In this document: piece by piece, positions 1 to 7,696 of the stretch
How the letters are laid out: every line of letters begins with the position of its first letter
Numbering within the stretch: the stretch's first letter is position 1
DNA from: Actinomycetes bacterium
GTDB taxonomy: Bacteria > Actinomycetota > Thermoleophilia > Solirubrobacterales > 70-9
Length of the DNA stretch: 19,425 nucleotides
Assembly (NCBI GenBank): GCA_023436605.1
Contig: JAEZIQ010000138.1
Coordinates: forward strand, 1 to 19,425
Direction: 5' to 3'
Notes under the pieces: model-generated
What the model was told of the DNA's origin: nothing
Databases searched by the model: none
Seen by the model: the letters and a program-made list of their open reading frames with translations, nothing else
Translations under genes and position numbers: made by a program

Positions 1-836
1 GCCTCGCACTCGGCCATGCACGCCAGCACCCGCTCCGGGATGGTGCCGAAGTACTGGTCCTCGAGCTCCTGCCCCTTGGGCGGCTTGGCGCCGAAGAGCG
101 TGCGGCCGCAGTTCAGGAGGTCCGGGCGGGCGTAGAGGTAGTTCTTGTCGACGAGGAAGTACTCCTGCTCCGGGCCGACGGTGGTGAACACCTTCTTGGC
201 CTCGGCGTTGCCGAACAGCCGCAGGATGCGGAGCGCCTGCGCGGAGAGCGCCTCCATGCTGCGCAGGAGCGGCGTCTTCTTGTCGAGCGCCTCGCCGGTC
301 CAGGAGACGAACACGGTGGGGATGACGAGCGTGGCGCCGTTGGGCGACTCGCGGATGTAGGCGGGCGAGGTGGGGTCCCAGCCGGTGTAGCCGCGGGCCT
401 CGAAGGTGGCGCGGATGCCACCGGTGGGGAAGGAGGACGCGTCCGGCTCGCCCTGGATCAGCTCGGAACCCTTGAACTTGGCGATCGAGCCGCCGTCGTC
501 GGTCGGGCTGAAGAACGAGTCGTGCTTTTCCGCGGTCAGGCCGGTGAGCGGCTGGAAGACGTGGGTGTAGTGGGTGGCGCCGTTCTCGAGCGCCCATTCC
601 TTCATCGCATCGGCGACCGCGTCGGCCAGGTCAACGTCGAGGGCCTCGCCCCGTTCGAGGGTTCCCTGAAGGCGCTCGAAGACGTCGGCCGGGAGCCGTT
701 CCTTCTGGGTCTTGATCGAGAAGACGTGGCTGCCGAATGCGACGTTCTCTTCCTTGGTCAGGTCAGTGGCTTCAACGGCCGAACCGTTGGCGTTCCACTG
801 GGCAGCGGTCACGTTCTTCTGGCGAATCGCGGTCAT
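1..836 (-). CDS. glnN: Type III glutamine synthetase, N-terminal 278 residues (truncated by window edge)
   Basis: Glutamine synthetase makes glutamine from glutamate, ammonia and ATP in the cytoplasm. The frame reads from an ATG at 836-834 to the left edge with no stop. Visible features typical of the GSIII family are HYTHVFQPLTG (about residues 89-99), a long region rich in conserved Gly/Pro, ALDKKTPLLRSMEAL (183-197), GPEQEYFL (221-228, which carries the metal-binding glutamates of GS enzymes) and LNCGRTLFGAKPPKGQELED (241-260). GSIII enzymes are about 700 residues, so over half lies outside the window. The start is supported by AGGAGG about 10 bases upstream (852-847, minus strand). It is divergent from the envelope genes to its right and probably unrelated to them. 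The family call is firm; the symbol follows usage for GSIII elsewhere. Confidence 0.93.
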   Translation of the reverse strand, partial: MTAIRQKNVTAAQWNANGSAVEATDLTKEENVAFGSHVFSIKTQKERLPADVFERLQGTLERGEALDVDLADAVADAMKEWALENGATHYTHVFQPLTGLTAEKHDSFFSPTDDGGSIAKFKGSELIQGEPDASSFPTGGIRATFEARGYTGWDPTSPAYIRESPNGATLVIPTVFVSWTGEALDKKTPLLRSMEALSAQALRILRLFGNAEAKKVFTTVGPEQEYFLVDKNYLYARPDLLNCGRTLFGAKPPKGQELEDQYFGTIPERVLACMAECE

Positions 837-904
837 CTGGAGCGTTCCTCCTGGTGGCAAGATTGATTTCGAGGGAAAAGCGAAGGTCAGGCTATCCCCG
901 GGCG

Positions 905-933
905 GCCATACGGTCGCTTGTACCTCAGGACAA
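905..933 (-). promoter_or_regulatory. Possible promoter of the glutamine synthetase gene
   Basis: On the minus strand, TTGTCC (933-928) is separated by 17 bases from TATGGC (910-905), a weak sigma70-like pair. It would give a leader of roughly 60 bases before the ATG at 836. This is pattern matching only; both hexamers deviate from consensus. Confidence 0.28.
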
Positions 934-1010
934 GGTTAGTTGAGGGGCACCCTCCCGTGGGACAGGATTGGCTTGCCTGCTGGCGAAGGGGGTGGGGGAA
1001 GGAGGCCGCT

Positions 1011-1028
1011 TTGCAAGTTTGTGTGCAA
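1011..1028. promoter_or_regulatory. Inverted repeat TTGCA-N8-TGCAA in the divergent intergenic region
   Basis: A perfect 5-base inverted repeat with an 8-base spacer lies 33 bases before the proposed start of the M23 peptidase gene, between it and the divergent glutamine synthetase gene. The position suits a repressor or activator site. Arms this short arise by chance often, so confidence is low. Confidence 0.2.
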
Positions 1029-1061
1029 CGGCTAATCGAATCATCGTCTAGAACTCATGTT

Positions 1062-2042
1062 ATGGTGTCGCAGATGCGAGAAGCCCCTACGCGCAGGAGC
1101 AGGAGGCAGACCATCAGCCCGGCAACTCTGATGCTTGTCGTCTTCGGGCTCCTGGCTCTCACATTCATCGTTCTTCTTCCCGCCCAGGCGGGCGCCCGGT
1201 ATCTGGACGGGGCCGGCACGGCCTCGCTGGAAAACTCGCCGGTCGAGCCGGTCGAGCCCACACCGGCACCGGCCCCCGAGGAAAGCGGGGCCTCTTCTTC
1301 GGCGGTTACCTCCGGCGGCGGTATCGGTGTGCCGGGATTGCCGCAGATCTCCCAGGTCATCTGCCTGCGGCAGTGCGTTTCACCCAGCCGGCCGACCCGC
1401 GGCGCGATCATCGCGATCCGCGGCAACAACCTTGACCGTGTGACCCGGGTGATCTTCCGGGTCGATAGCGGACGGATCCGTGCCAAGTGGCGCACCCGCA
1501 CCGTCGGGGCGATCCGGGTGACCGTGCCGAAGGGAACTGTCAAGGGGTATCTCGCTGTGGTCGATTCAGGCGGAAATCGCGCTCGCTCGCCGCGGGAGGT
1601 GAGGATCTTCCCGAAATCCCAGATCCCGGTTGAGGTGTTCCCCGTGCGCGGCTCGTTCAGCTTCGGCAGCTCCGGTTCGCGGTTCGGCTCCGGCCGACCC
1701 GGACACACCCATCAGGGTCAGGACCTCTCGGCAGCCTGCGGGACCAAACTGGTTTCGATCAAACGGGCCCGGGTGCTCTACAACCAGTGGGACGACGGCG
1801 GCGGCAATTACGTCGTCCTCCACAACATCGGCACCAACACCAACTTCGTCTACATGCACATGATCAGACGTTCGCCGCTAAAGGTGGGACAGGTGGTCGG
1901 TGCCGGAGCCGCGGTCGGACGGGTCGGCACGACCGGAACGTCATCGGGCTGTCACCTGCACTTCGAGTACTGGGTGGGTCCCTGGCAGACCGGAGGCAGC
2001 CCGATCGATCCGCTGCCGTTCCTCAAGTCACTACTTAAGTAG
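1062..2042 (+). CDS. Secreted or membrane-anchored M23 (LytM-type) peptidase with an IPT/TIG-like domain
   Basis: Predicted cell-wall endopeptidase of 326 residues acting outside the membrane. A basic N-terminus precedes a hydrophobic segment (about 22-40) ending near AQA, which is a signal peptide or anchor. A Pro/Glu/Ser-rich linker (55-85) follows, then a beta-rich IPT/TIG-like stretch (about 106-185, containing IRGNNLDRVTRVIF), then the M23 domain (about 190-326). By comparison with LytM the zinc ligands are H217, D221 (HQGQD) and H300 (HLHFE), with catalytic H298 and H266 (YMHM), so the site looks intact. M23 enzymes cut peptidoglycan cross-bridges. Cysteines 101/105 and 226/297 could form disulfides. 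The frame opens further upstream to 918 and a second ATG lies at 1074. None of these starts has a clear Shine-Dalgarno, so the exact start is uncertain. Confidence 0.88.
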   Translation: MVSQMREAPTRRSRRQTISPATLMLVVFGLLALTFIVLLPAQAGARYLDGAGTASLENSPVEPVEPTPAPAPEESGASSSAVTSGGGIGVPGLPQISQVICLRQCVSPSRPTRGAIIAIRGNNLDRVTRVIFRVDSGRIRAKWRTRTVGAIRVTVPKGTVKGYLAVVDSGGNRARSPREVRIFPKSQIPVEVFPVRGSFSFGSSGSRFGSGRPGHTHQGQDLSAACGTKLVSIKRARVLYNQWDDGGGNYVVLHNIGTNTNFVYMHMIRRSPLKVGQVVGAGAAVGRVGTTGTSSGCHLHFEYWVGPWQTGGSPIDPLPFLKSLLK

Positions 2043-2045
2043 TCG

Positions 2046-2074
2046 CGGGTGCCGCATCTTCCCGGCGGCACCCG
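2046..2074 (+). terminator. GC-rich hairpin after the M23 gene
   Basis: CGGGTGCCG (2046-2054) pairs perfectly with CGGCACCCG (2066-2074) around an 11-base loop, starting three bases after the M23 stop codon. There is no T-run afterwards, so it may be a weak terminator, an RNA-stabilising hairpin or nothing. The next gene starts 46 bases downstream on the same strand. Confidence 0.4.
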
Positions 2075-2119
2075 GGTTGGTAGGTTGAGCCGGCGCGGCA
2101 GGGAACGCCGCTCAGGGAA

Positions 2120-4699
2120 ATGCTGACCGTCTCCAGACAGACCACCGGACCGCTCCGGACCCACGCACTGTTAATAGTGGGCCTGCTCGCCGCCTTCCTC
2201 TTCGCGGGACAGGTCCCGGATGCCGGGGCCAAGTCGAAGCCCAAAGTCGCGGTCAACATCGTCGATCCCGGCCAGAAACCGATGCTGAACCGCGGAATCC
2301 TCAAGGTGAAGGTCCGGGCGGCGCGGAAGGGAAAGCTCCGGGTCCGCGGTCTCTCCGCCGTGTTCGACGGCAACGGGGTGATGAAGCCGCTGACTGAAGT
2401 TGCCTACCCGCGCTTCAAGCGGGCGGGCCAGTGGCGGGTGATCAATCTGAAACTGACCGCGATCGGCAGGACCCAGGTCGCAAGTTGTCAGGACCGGGAC
2501 ATCGAGGTCAAGGCCGGAACCGTGAAGAGCCGGCGCAAGGCGATGCTCCGGCAGACCCCCGACTGCAAAGCCCCCGCCCTCGACCTCTCCCGCGCTGCCA
2601 GCTGCAACTTCATTGCCGCCCAGGATCCGGCGATCTGCATGTCGCCCTTCCCGGACAACTACTACACGCTGGCTGACGCGAACACCGAAACCGGCCGACG
2701 GATCAACTTCACGGCCGAGGCGATGCCGAAGAACAACGAAGGCATCAAAATCGACCCCGAGCCCTACCGGCAGAGCGACGGGTTCAGCCAGGGCCAGACG
2801 ATCTCGGTCCGGGTTCCCGGGCTGGACAATCCGGAGGCGCTCGCCCAGACCAATCCGGTCGGGCTGGCCGACCCGGCCCAGTACCTTTCCGGCGCGGCGC
2901 CGGTGGTCGTCCTCAATGCCCGCACCCGGGAGCGACATCCGATCTGGGTCGAACTCGATTCCAACGCGACGACCACGAACGCGACCAACCTGCTGATCCA
3001 CCCGATGGTCAACTTCGATGCCGGTACCCGGTACATCGTCGTGCTCCGCAATCTCAAGGATTCGCTCGGGACGGTGCTCAAGGCGCCTGGTGGCTTCCGC
3101 TACTATCGAGACTTCCTGCCCTCGACCAACTCGAGGATCAACGGCCGCCGCTCCTTTTACGAGGACATCTTCAAACGCCTGCGAGCCGCCGGGATCAAGC
3201 GGTCGACCCTCTACCTCGCCTGGGACTTCACCACCGCCAGTGACGAGAACAACAGCGGTCGCGCACTGGCGATGAGAAATCAGGCCTTTGCCCAACTCGG
3301 TGACACGAAACTGGCCGACCGTGTCGCCGAGGGAAATGCCCCCGAGTTCGAAGTCGATTCGGTGGAGACGAACCCGAGCAGCACGATCGCCCGCCGGATC
3401 AAGGGCACCTTTGAGGTGCCCTGCTTCCTCGACCACCCGACTTCAGCCAACGAGTGCGCGAGCGGCGCCACCCTGAACCTGGACCAGGACGGGGTGCCCA
3501 GGCCGAACGGGACCTACGAGGCGAACTTCGAATGCATCGTGCCGAACGCGATCATCGACCCCGGCTCGGTCGACCCGGAGAGCCTTCCGTCGCCTGAACT
3601 GCGCGGCCGGGCAATGGTTTACGGCCACGGCCTGATGGGTTCGATCGGCGGCGAGATCCACGCCCAGTCCCAGCGCCTGACCGCCGCCCGCGGCTTCACG
3701 ATCTGCGGCACCGACGAGATCGGCATGTCGACTCTTGACATCGTCACGGTCAGTGGTGCGCTGATGAACCTTTCGAACTTCCCCAAGGTCGCCGACCGGC
3801 TGCAGCAGGGCCTGCTCAACGAGATGTTCCTCGGCCGGCTGATGATCCTTCCCGACGGCCTGGTTTCGAAGGCGGCCTTCCGGTTCGATCCGGAAGCCCC
3901 GAGCCCGGCCAATGTGCCCGGGGGCGACGGTGATGCCACGGTGCCCGGGGACAGCAGTCTGGAGGCCGCGATCAGGACCGGTCAGAACGAGCGGGCCTGG
4001 TACCGCGGGATCAGCCAGGGAGGAATCATGGGCGGTGCCCTGATGGCTCTGGCCCCCGACTTCGATCGTGGCGCGCTCGGCGTCGCGGCGATGAACTACT
4101 CGGTGCTGCTCACCCGCTCGGCGGCGTGGGGGACCTACGGAGCCTTCTTCAACCCGGCCTACCCGAACCAGATCGAGCGGCCGCTCGCGCTCGGCATCAT
4201 CCAGATGCTCTGGGACAGGGGAGAGCCGAATGGATATGCCCATCGCATGACGACCGATCCCCTTCCCGGGACGCCGCCCCATCAGGTCCTGTTCGACACG
4301 GCCTTCGGCGACCACCTGGTTACCAACTGGCAGACCAACGTCGAAGCCCGGACCGTGGGTGCGAAGGCGATCACTCCGCTGGTTTCCCCCAACCGCTGGC
4401 CCGGGGTCGACTGGGCCTGGGGGATCGAACCGGTGACGTCATTCCCCTACGAAGGTTCGGCCCTCGCCTATTGGGACAGCGGTCCGCTTCGCGAAGGTCC
4501 GGGGCCGGACGGTTTCATCGGAACCGACCCCGCTCCGATCACCAATACGGCACCCGCAGCGGGTGAAGATCCGCACGAACATCCCCGCGTCACCGACGCC
4601 GCGATCGAGATGATCGACGGCTTCCTCCGGACCGATGGAGCGGTCACCAATCCCTGCGCTCCCGGCCCCTGTTTCGCTGGCGGCTGGACCGGCTCCTGA
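2120..4699 (+). CDS. Large secreted alpha/beta-hydrolase-like protein (putative lipase/esterase)
   Basis: 859 residues. An N-terminal signal peptide (hydrophobic 15-30, likely cleavage near DAGA, 34-37) indicates export. An approximately 130-residue beta-rich N-terminal part precedes a long region resembling the extracellular 'virulence factor lipase' type. GHGLMGS (502-508) fits an oxyanion-hole region. GISQGG (630-635) gives a G-x-S-x-G nucleophile elbow with S632. Acid candidates are D726 or D731 (FDTAFGDH), and the histidine may be H819 or H821 in DPHEHP. These triad assignments are inferred from order and spacing. The substrate is unknown. The gene ends 85 bases before the MCE operon on the same strand, which hints at lipid processing. 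SD support at the ATG is poor: AGGGA lies only one base upstream and a GCAGGGAA lies about 15 bases upstream. The 421-codon minus-strand frame inside it is a shadow. Confidence 0.72.
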   Translation: MLTVSRQTTGPLRTHALLIVGLLAAFLFAGQVPDAGAKSKPKVAVNIVDPGQKPMLNRGILKVKVRAARKGKLRVRGLSAVFDGNGVMKPLTEVAYPRFKRAGQWRVINLKLTAIGRTQVASCQDRDIEVKAGTVKSRRKAMLRQTPDCKAPALDLSRAASCNFIAAQDPAICMSPFPDNYYTLADANTETGRRINFTAEAMPKNNEGIKIDPEPYRQSDGFSQGQTISVRVPGLDNPEALAQTNPVGLADPAQYLSGAAPVVVLNARTRERHPIWVELDSNATTTNATNLLIHPMVNFDAGTRYIVVLRNLKDSLGTVLKAPGGFRYYRDFLPSTNSRINGRRSFYEDIFKRLRAAGIKRSTLYLAWDFTTASDENNSGRALAMRNQAFAQLGDTKLADRVAEGNAPEFEVDSVETNPSSTIARRIKGTFEVPCFLDHPTSANECASGATLNLDQDGVPRPNGTYEANFECIVPNAIIDPGSVDPESLPSPELRGRAMVYGHGLMGSIGGEIHAQSQRLTAARGFTICGTDEIGMSTLDIVTVSGALMNLSNFPKVADRLQQGLLNEMFLGRLMILPDGLVSKAAFRFDPEAPSPANVPGGDGDATVPGDSSLEAAIRTGQNERAWYRGISQGGIMGGALMALAPDFDRGALGVAAMNYSVLLTRSAAWGTYGAFFNPAYPNQIERPLALGIIQMLWDRGEPNGYAHRMTTDPLPGTPPHQVLFDTAFGDHLVTNWQTNVEARTVGAKAITPLVSPNRWPGVDWAWGIEPVTSFPYEGSALAYWDSGPLREGPGPDGFIGTDPAPITNTAPAAGEDPHEHPRVTDAAIEMIDGFLRTDGAVTNPCAPGPCFAGGWTGS

Positions 4700-4740
4700 C
4701 GTCGGGCTGTTACGCCGGTCGCTCAGGTAGCATGCCCGCA

Positions 4741-4778
4741 GGAAGGAGGCTTCTCTGGTGGGGAGAAACACCAGGTAG
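4741..4778 (+). promoter_or_regulatory. mce operon leader: strong SD, six-codon mini-ORF and hairpin
   Basis: A strong Shine-Dalgarno (GGAAGGAGG, 4741-4749) lies 8 bases before a GTG (4758). The GTG opens six codons (M-G-R-N-T-R) that end at TAG (4776-4778). The TTG start of the first MCE gene follows 6 bases later in the same frame. CTGGTG (4755-4760) and CACCAG (4769-4774) can form a hairpin over an 8-base loop. An alternative pairing, TTCTC (4751-4755) with GAGAA (4763-4767), is mutually exclusive with it. This could be a translationally coupled leader peptide, or the ancestral gene start interrupted by an amber codon. Confidence 0.35.
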
Positions 4779-4784
4779 CTCAGA

Positions 4785-6161
4785 TTGACGACTGCCAATC
4801 AAGCAAATCCAAGTCGCGTCAGTAAAGGACGCAGTTCGACGGTGCTCAGAGTTGTAACTCTGGGCGCGCTTGTTGTTGCCATCGTTTTCGTGGCCTCGCT
4901 CATCTTCAAGGGTGACTCCGGCTACAAGTACACCTTCGACTTCCAGAGCGCCAGCGGCATCGTTCCCGGCAACCACGTGATGATCGGCGGCTCGCCGGTC
5001 GGGAGCATCACGAAGGTGGAGCTGACCGATGACATGCGGGTCGAAATGGAAGTGGAGGTCGACCGCCCGCTTCACGAAGGCACCGCGGCCGTGATCCGCA
5101 AGAGCTCGCTCTCATCGATCCACAACCACTACATCTCGCTTACGCCCGGTCCCGACAACGCGCCAGAGATGAAGGAAGGCCACGAGTTCGGTGAGGGTTC
5201 GACCGCGACCGCGGTGGAACTCGACCAGTTCTTCGACACCTTCGACGAGAAGACCCGCAAAGGCTGGTCGAACTGGATCCAGGGCATCGCCGCGATTTAC
5301 GCCGGTGAAGGAGCCGAAGGTGCGAACAAGACCTTCAAGTACAGCGGCGCGGCTTTCTCCAGCACCCAGCGCCTGATGGCCGAACTGGCCGACCAGGACA
5401 CGAGACTCGACCAGTTCGTCGGCAACACCTCGAAGTTCGTGACCCGTCTGGCCTCGGTCTCCCCGACCCTGACCGAGCTGGTCAGCAACACGAACACCGC
5501 CCTCGGCGCGATCGCCGAAAACAACCAGGAACTCGCGCTGGCACTCGATGAGCTGCCGCCGACCCTGCGTCAGGGCAACACCACTTTCGCCAACCTGCGC
5601 GCTGCCCTTGATGACGTCGAGCCGATGGTCGCCGCCTCTGGCCGCGCCGCCGACGCCGGCCTGGCCAACTACCTGAAGAACGACCTCCGCCCGGTCCTGA
5701 ACCGTGCCCGCCCGGTCTTCAACAACCTGGCGATCGCCGCTTCCCGACCTGGCCCCAATAACGACACCTCGGACCTGCTTTCCCAGCTGATCCCGCTCCA
5801 CTCGAAGGCCGAACCGGCCGTCAACGCCGTAGTCCGGGCCCTGAACGCAAACCAGGACGAAGTCGCGGAAGCCCGCGCCTACTCACCGGACATCTTCAGC
5901 TCGATCGCGAAGATCGGTGCGCTGACGGCCTCCTACGATTTCAACGGACCGTTTGCCAAGGTAACGCCGACTGCGACCGGTGTTTTCCAGTTGAACGGAA
6001 CGGCCATTCAGCCCGCCGATTCGGCGATCTATGGCGGTTTGGACGTGATCACAGGTATTCAGCGCTGTCCGGGCGGCGGCGCGACCCCGATTGCCGGATC
6101 CAACCCATTCCTGGATAACGGAAACCTGACCGGCAAGTGCGACCCGAGCCAGGTGCCGTGA
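4785..6161 (+). CDS. MCE-domain protein 1 of 6 (MlaD/Mce family lipid transport)
   Basis: 458 residues and first gene of a six-gene MCE operon. One transmembrane helix (about 21-41) places the rest outside the membrane. The MCE/MlaD domain spans about 47-122, with the family pattern HVMIGGSPVGSI (64-75) and ending YISLTPG. A long alpha-helical region follows (about 145-330), as in actinobacterial Mce proteins whose helices build a tunnel, then a cysteine-containing tail. MCE proteins are the extracytoplasmic substrate-handling subunits of lipid ABC importers. TFDEKTR at 152-158 recurs at the same residues in the sixth protein. The TTG at 4785 is the first usable start after an in-frame TAG at 4776. 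Its own SD is weak, while the strong SD upstream serves a GTG at 4758 (see leader entry), so the N-terminus is uncertain. Confidence 0.9.
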   Translation: MTTANQANPSRVSKGRSSTVLRVVTLGALVVAIVFVASLIFKGDSGYKYTFDFQSASGIVPGNHVMIGGSPVGSITKVELTDDMRVEMEVEVDRPLHEGTAAVIRKSSLSSIHNHYISLTPGPDNAPEMKEGHEFGEGSTATAVELDQFFDTFDEKTRKGWSNWIQGIAAIYAGEGAEGANKTFKYSGAAFSSTQRLMAELADQDTRLDQFVGNTSKFVTRLASVSPTLTELVSNTNTALGAIAENNQELALALDELPPTLRQGNTTFANLRAALDDVEPMVAASGRAADAGLANYLKNDLRPVLNRARPVFNNLAIAASRPGPNNDTSDLLSQLIPLHSKAEPAVNAVVRALNANQDEVAEARAYSPDIFSSIAKIGALTASYDFNGPFAKVTPTATGVFQLNGTAIQPADSAIYGGLDVITGIQRCPGGGATPIAGSNPFLDNGNLTGKCDPSQVP

Positions 6162-7696
6162 TGCTGAAGCGGATCATCACAATCGTCCTGGTGATCGTGG
6201 CCATCCTGGCTGCCGTTCTGCTGATCCGAAGCTGCAATGACGACAGCGACGCGTACAAGGTGCGGGCCGTTTTCGACAACGGTGCCTTCGTGGTCGCCGG
6301 TATCGACGTCCGCGTTGCCGGCGCCAACGTGGGAAGCGTCAGTTCGGTCGATGTCTCGATGCCCGGTGAGGAAACAGGCAGCGAAACTCCCGGCAAGGCG
6401 ATCGTCGTCATGGACATCAAGGACAAGGGCTTCCAGGAGTGGCGCGAGGACGCTTCCTGCATCATCCGTCCGCAGTCGCTGATCGGCGAGAAGTTCCTCG
6501 ATTGTCAGGTAACCCAGCCCCGGCCGGCCGGCAGCGAGCCGCCGCCGCTTCTGGCGAAGATTCCCGATGGCGAGCCGGGCGCCGGCCAGCACCTGCTGCC
6601 GGTCCAGAACAACATGAAGTCGGTCGACCTCGACCTGATCAACAACATCTACCGCCTGCCGTACGCGCAGCGGTTCCGGATCATCCTCAACGAACTCGGG
6701 GCCGGTCTCGCGACCCGCGGCGAGGATCTCGAAGAGATCCTCGTGCGGGCGAATCCGACCCTGCGTGAGGTCAACAAGGTCCTTTCGATTCTCGCTTCGG
6801 AGAACAAGAAGCTGGCCCAGCTCGCCCAGGACGGCGAGAAGAACATGACCGCTCTCGCCGCCAAGCGAAAGAACATGGTCAACTTCTTCAAGAACGCGGG
6901 TTACACCGCAGCCGCCACCGCCGAGCGCGGGGAGGACCTCCAGCAGAACCTGCGCCAGCTGCCCGAGACCCTTCGCGAACTTCGGGCTGATTTCAACGCG
7001 GTCGGAAAGTTTGCCGATAACGCGATCCCGGTCTTCAGCTACCTGAAACCCGCTGCTGCGGACATCAGCGAAGTTCAGACAAAGCTCGGTCCCTTCGCTG
7101 ACGCCACTCGGATCTCGATCTCCAGCCTCGGGCGGGCAACCAGGACTGCGGGTCCGGACCTCGTCGCTTCCCGACCGATCATCACGAAGCTAGGCAACCT
7201 CTCACGTGAGGCCTACTCACCGGCCGCAAACCTCGGTTTCTTCCTCAAAAGCCTCGATCAGGCCGACGGTTACTCAAGCCTGATGACTGCCATTTACAAC
7301 ACGACATCGCTTCTAAACGGCTACGACCAGTACGGCCACTACCAGCGCACGGCCCTGGGTGTCTCCGGTTGTACGACCTACCAGGGAGGCATGCTGAACT
7401 GCAGCACAAGGTGGGACGTCGACAGGCAGGGAGCTGCCAGTTCGTTCGGCTCGGTGCTGGGAGACCTTGAGGAGCTCGATGAACTGGATCCGTTCGGACC
7501 GACTGGCGAAACCGGCGACACTCTCACGCCGACCGGTGAGACCGGGGTCACAGGCGTCACAGGATTGACCGGCCCGACCGGACCCACCGGATTTGTCGGC
7601 CCCTCGAACAGCGATCGTTCCGGCTCTGAAGGCGCGACCGGCCCGACCGGTTACGAAGGCCGGATGAAAGTCCTCGACTACCTCCTCGGACCATGA
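6161..7696 (+). CDS. MCE-domain protein 2 of 6, with a collagen-like C-terminal tail
   Basis: 511 residues. Start ATG 6161 overlaps the previous stop as TGATG, which is why it is preferred over a GTG 24 bases upstream. One transmembrane helix (about 4-23) is followed by an MCE domain (about 31-120) carrying DVRVAGANVGSV and, unusually, an acidic/Gly insertion near 68-78. A cysteine follows the helix (LIRSC, C25). It recalls the lipobox of MceE-type lipoproteins, but Arg at -2 makes lipidation doubtful. A long helical region (about 150-400) is followed by CTTYQGG...NCS, then a collagen-like Gly-x-y tail (446-500) and a short end, VLDYLLGP. Role as for other MCE subunits: lipid passage at the outer face of the membrane. 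The tail is not part of the usual family architecture. Confidence 0.9.
   Translation: MLKRIITIVLVIVAILAAVLLIRSCNDDSDAYKVRAVFDNGAFVVAGIDVRVAGANVGSVSSVDVSMPGEETGSETPGKAIVVMDIKDKGFQEWREDASCIIRPQSLIGEKFLDCQVTQPRPAGSEPPPLLAKIPDGEPGAGQHLLPVQNNMKSVDLDLINNIYRLPYAQRFRIILNELGAGLATRGEDLEEILVRANPTLREVNKVLSILASENKKLAQLAQDGEKNMTALAAKRKNMVNFFKNAGYTAAATAERGEDLQQNLRQLPETLRELRADFNAVGKFADNAIPVFSYLKPAAADISEVQTKLGPFADATRISISSLGRATRTAGPDLVASRPIITKLGNLSREAYSPAANLGFFLKSLDQADGYSSLMTAIYNTTSLLNGYDQYGHYQRTALGVSGCTTYQGGMLNCSTRWDVDRQGAASSFGSVLGDLEELDELDPFGPTGETGDTLTPTGETGVTGVTGLTGPTGPTGFVGPSNSDRSGSEGATGPTGYEGRMKVLDYLLGP
7496..7660 (+). repeat. Collagen-like Gly-x-y repeat encoding the tail of MCE protein 2
   Basis: Residues 446-500 run mostly in Gly-x-y triplets with Thr at the third place, for example GETGVTGVTGLTGPTGPTG and, after an interruption (SNSDRSGS), GATGPTGYEG. 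The DNA repeats as ACC-GG units. The run is short and broken, like bacterial collagen-like segments such as those on exosporium or surface proteins. Whether it forms a triple helix cannot be told from sequence. Confidence 0.8.

Noticed and set aside
113..421. 102-codon minus-strand and 71-codon plus-strand frames near the left edge
   Set aside because: Both overlap the glutamine synthetase frame, which is open to the window edge and carries clear family motifs. The Pro/Arg/Ser repeats in the minus-strand frame are frame-shifted GC-rich codons.
2171..3436. 421-codon open frame on the minus strand
   Set aside because: It lies inside the hydrolase gene in an antisense frame, has the Arg/Gly/Asp-rich composition typical of high-GC shadows, and has no signal peptide or recognisable motif.
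3443..4315. 290-codon open frame on the minus strand
   Set aside because: Antisense to the C-terminal half of the hydrolase, which contains the GISQGG motif in its own frame; the antisense product shows no family pattern.
7496..7660. DNA repeat considered as a possible CRISPR or tandem-repeat locus
   Set aside because: The units are three-codon-phase, short and imperfect, and code for Gly-x-y in frame with the MCE gene; there are no spacers or constant repeats.
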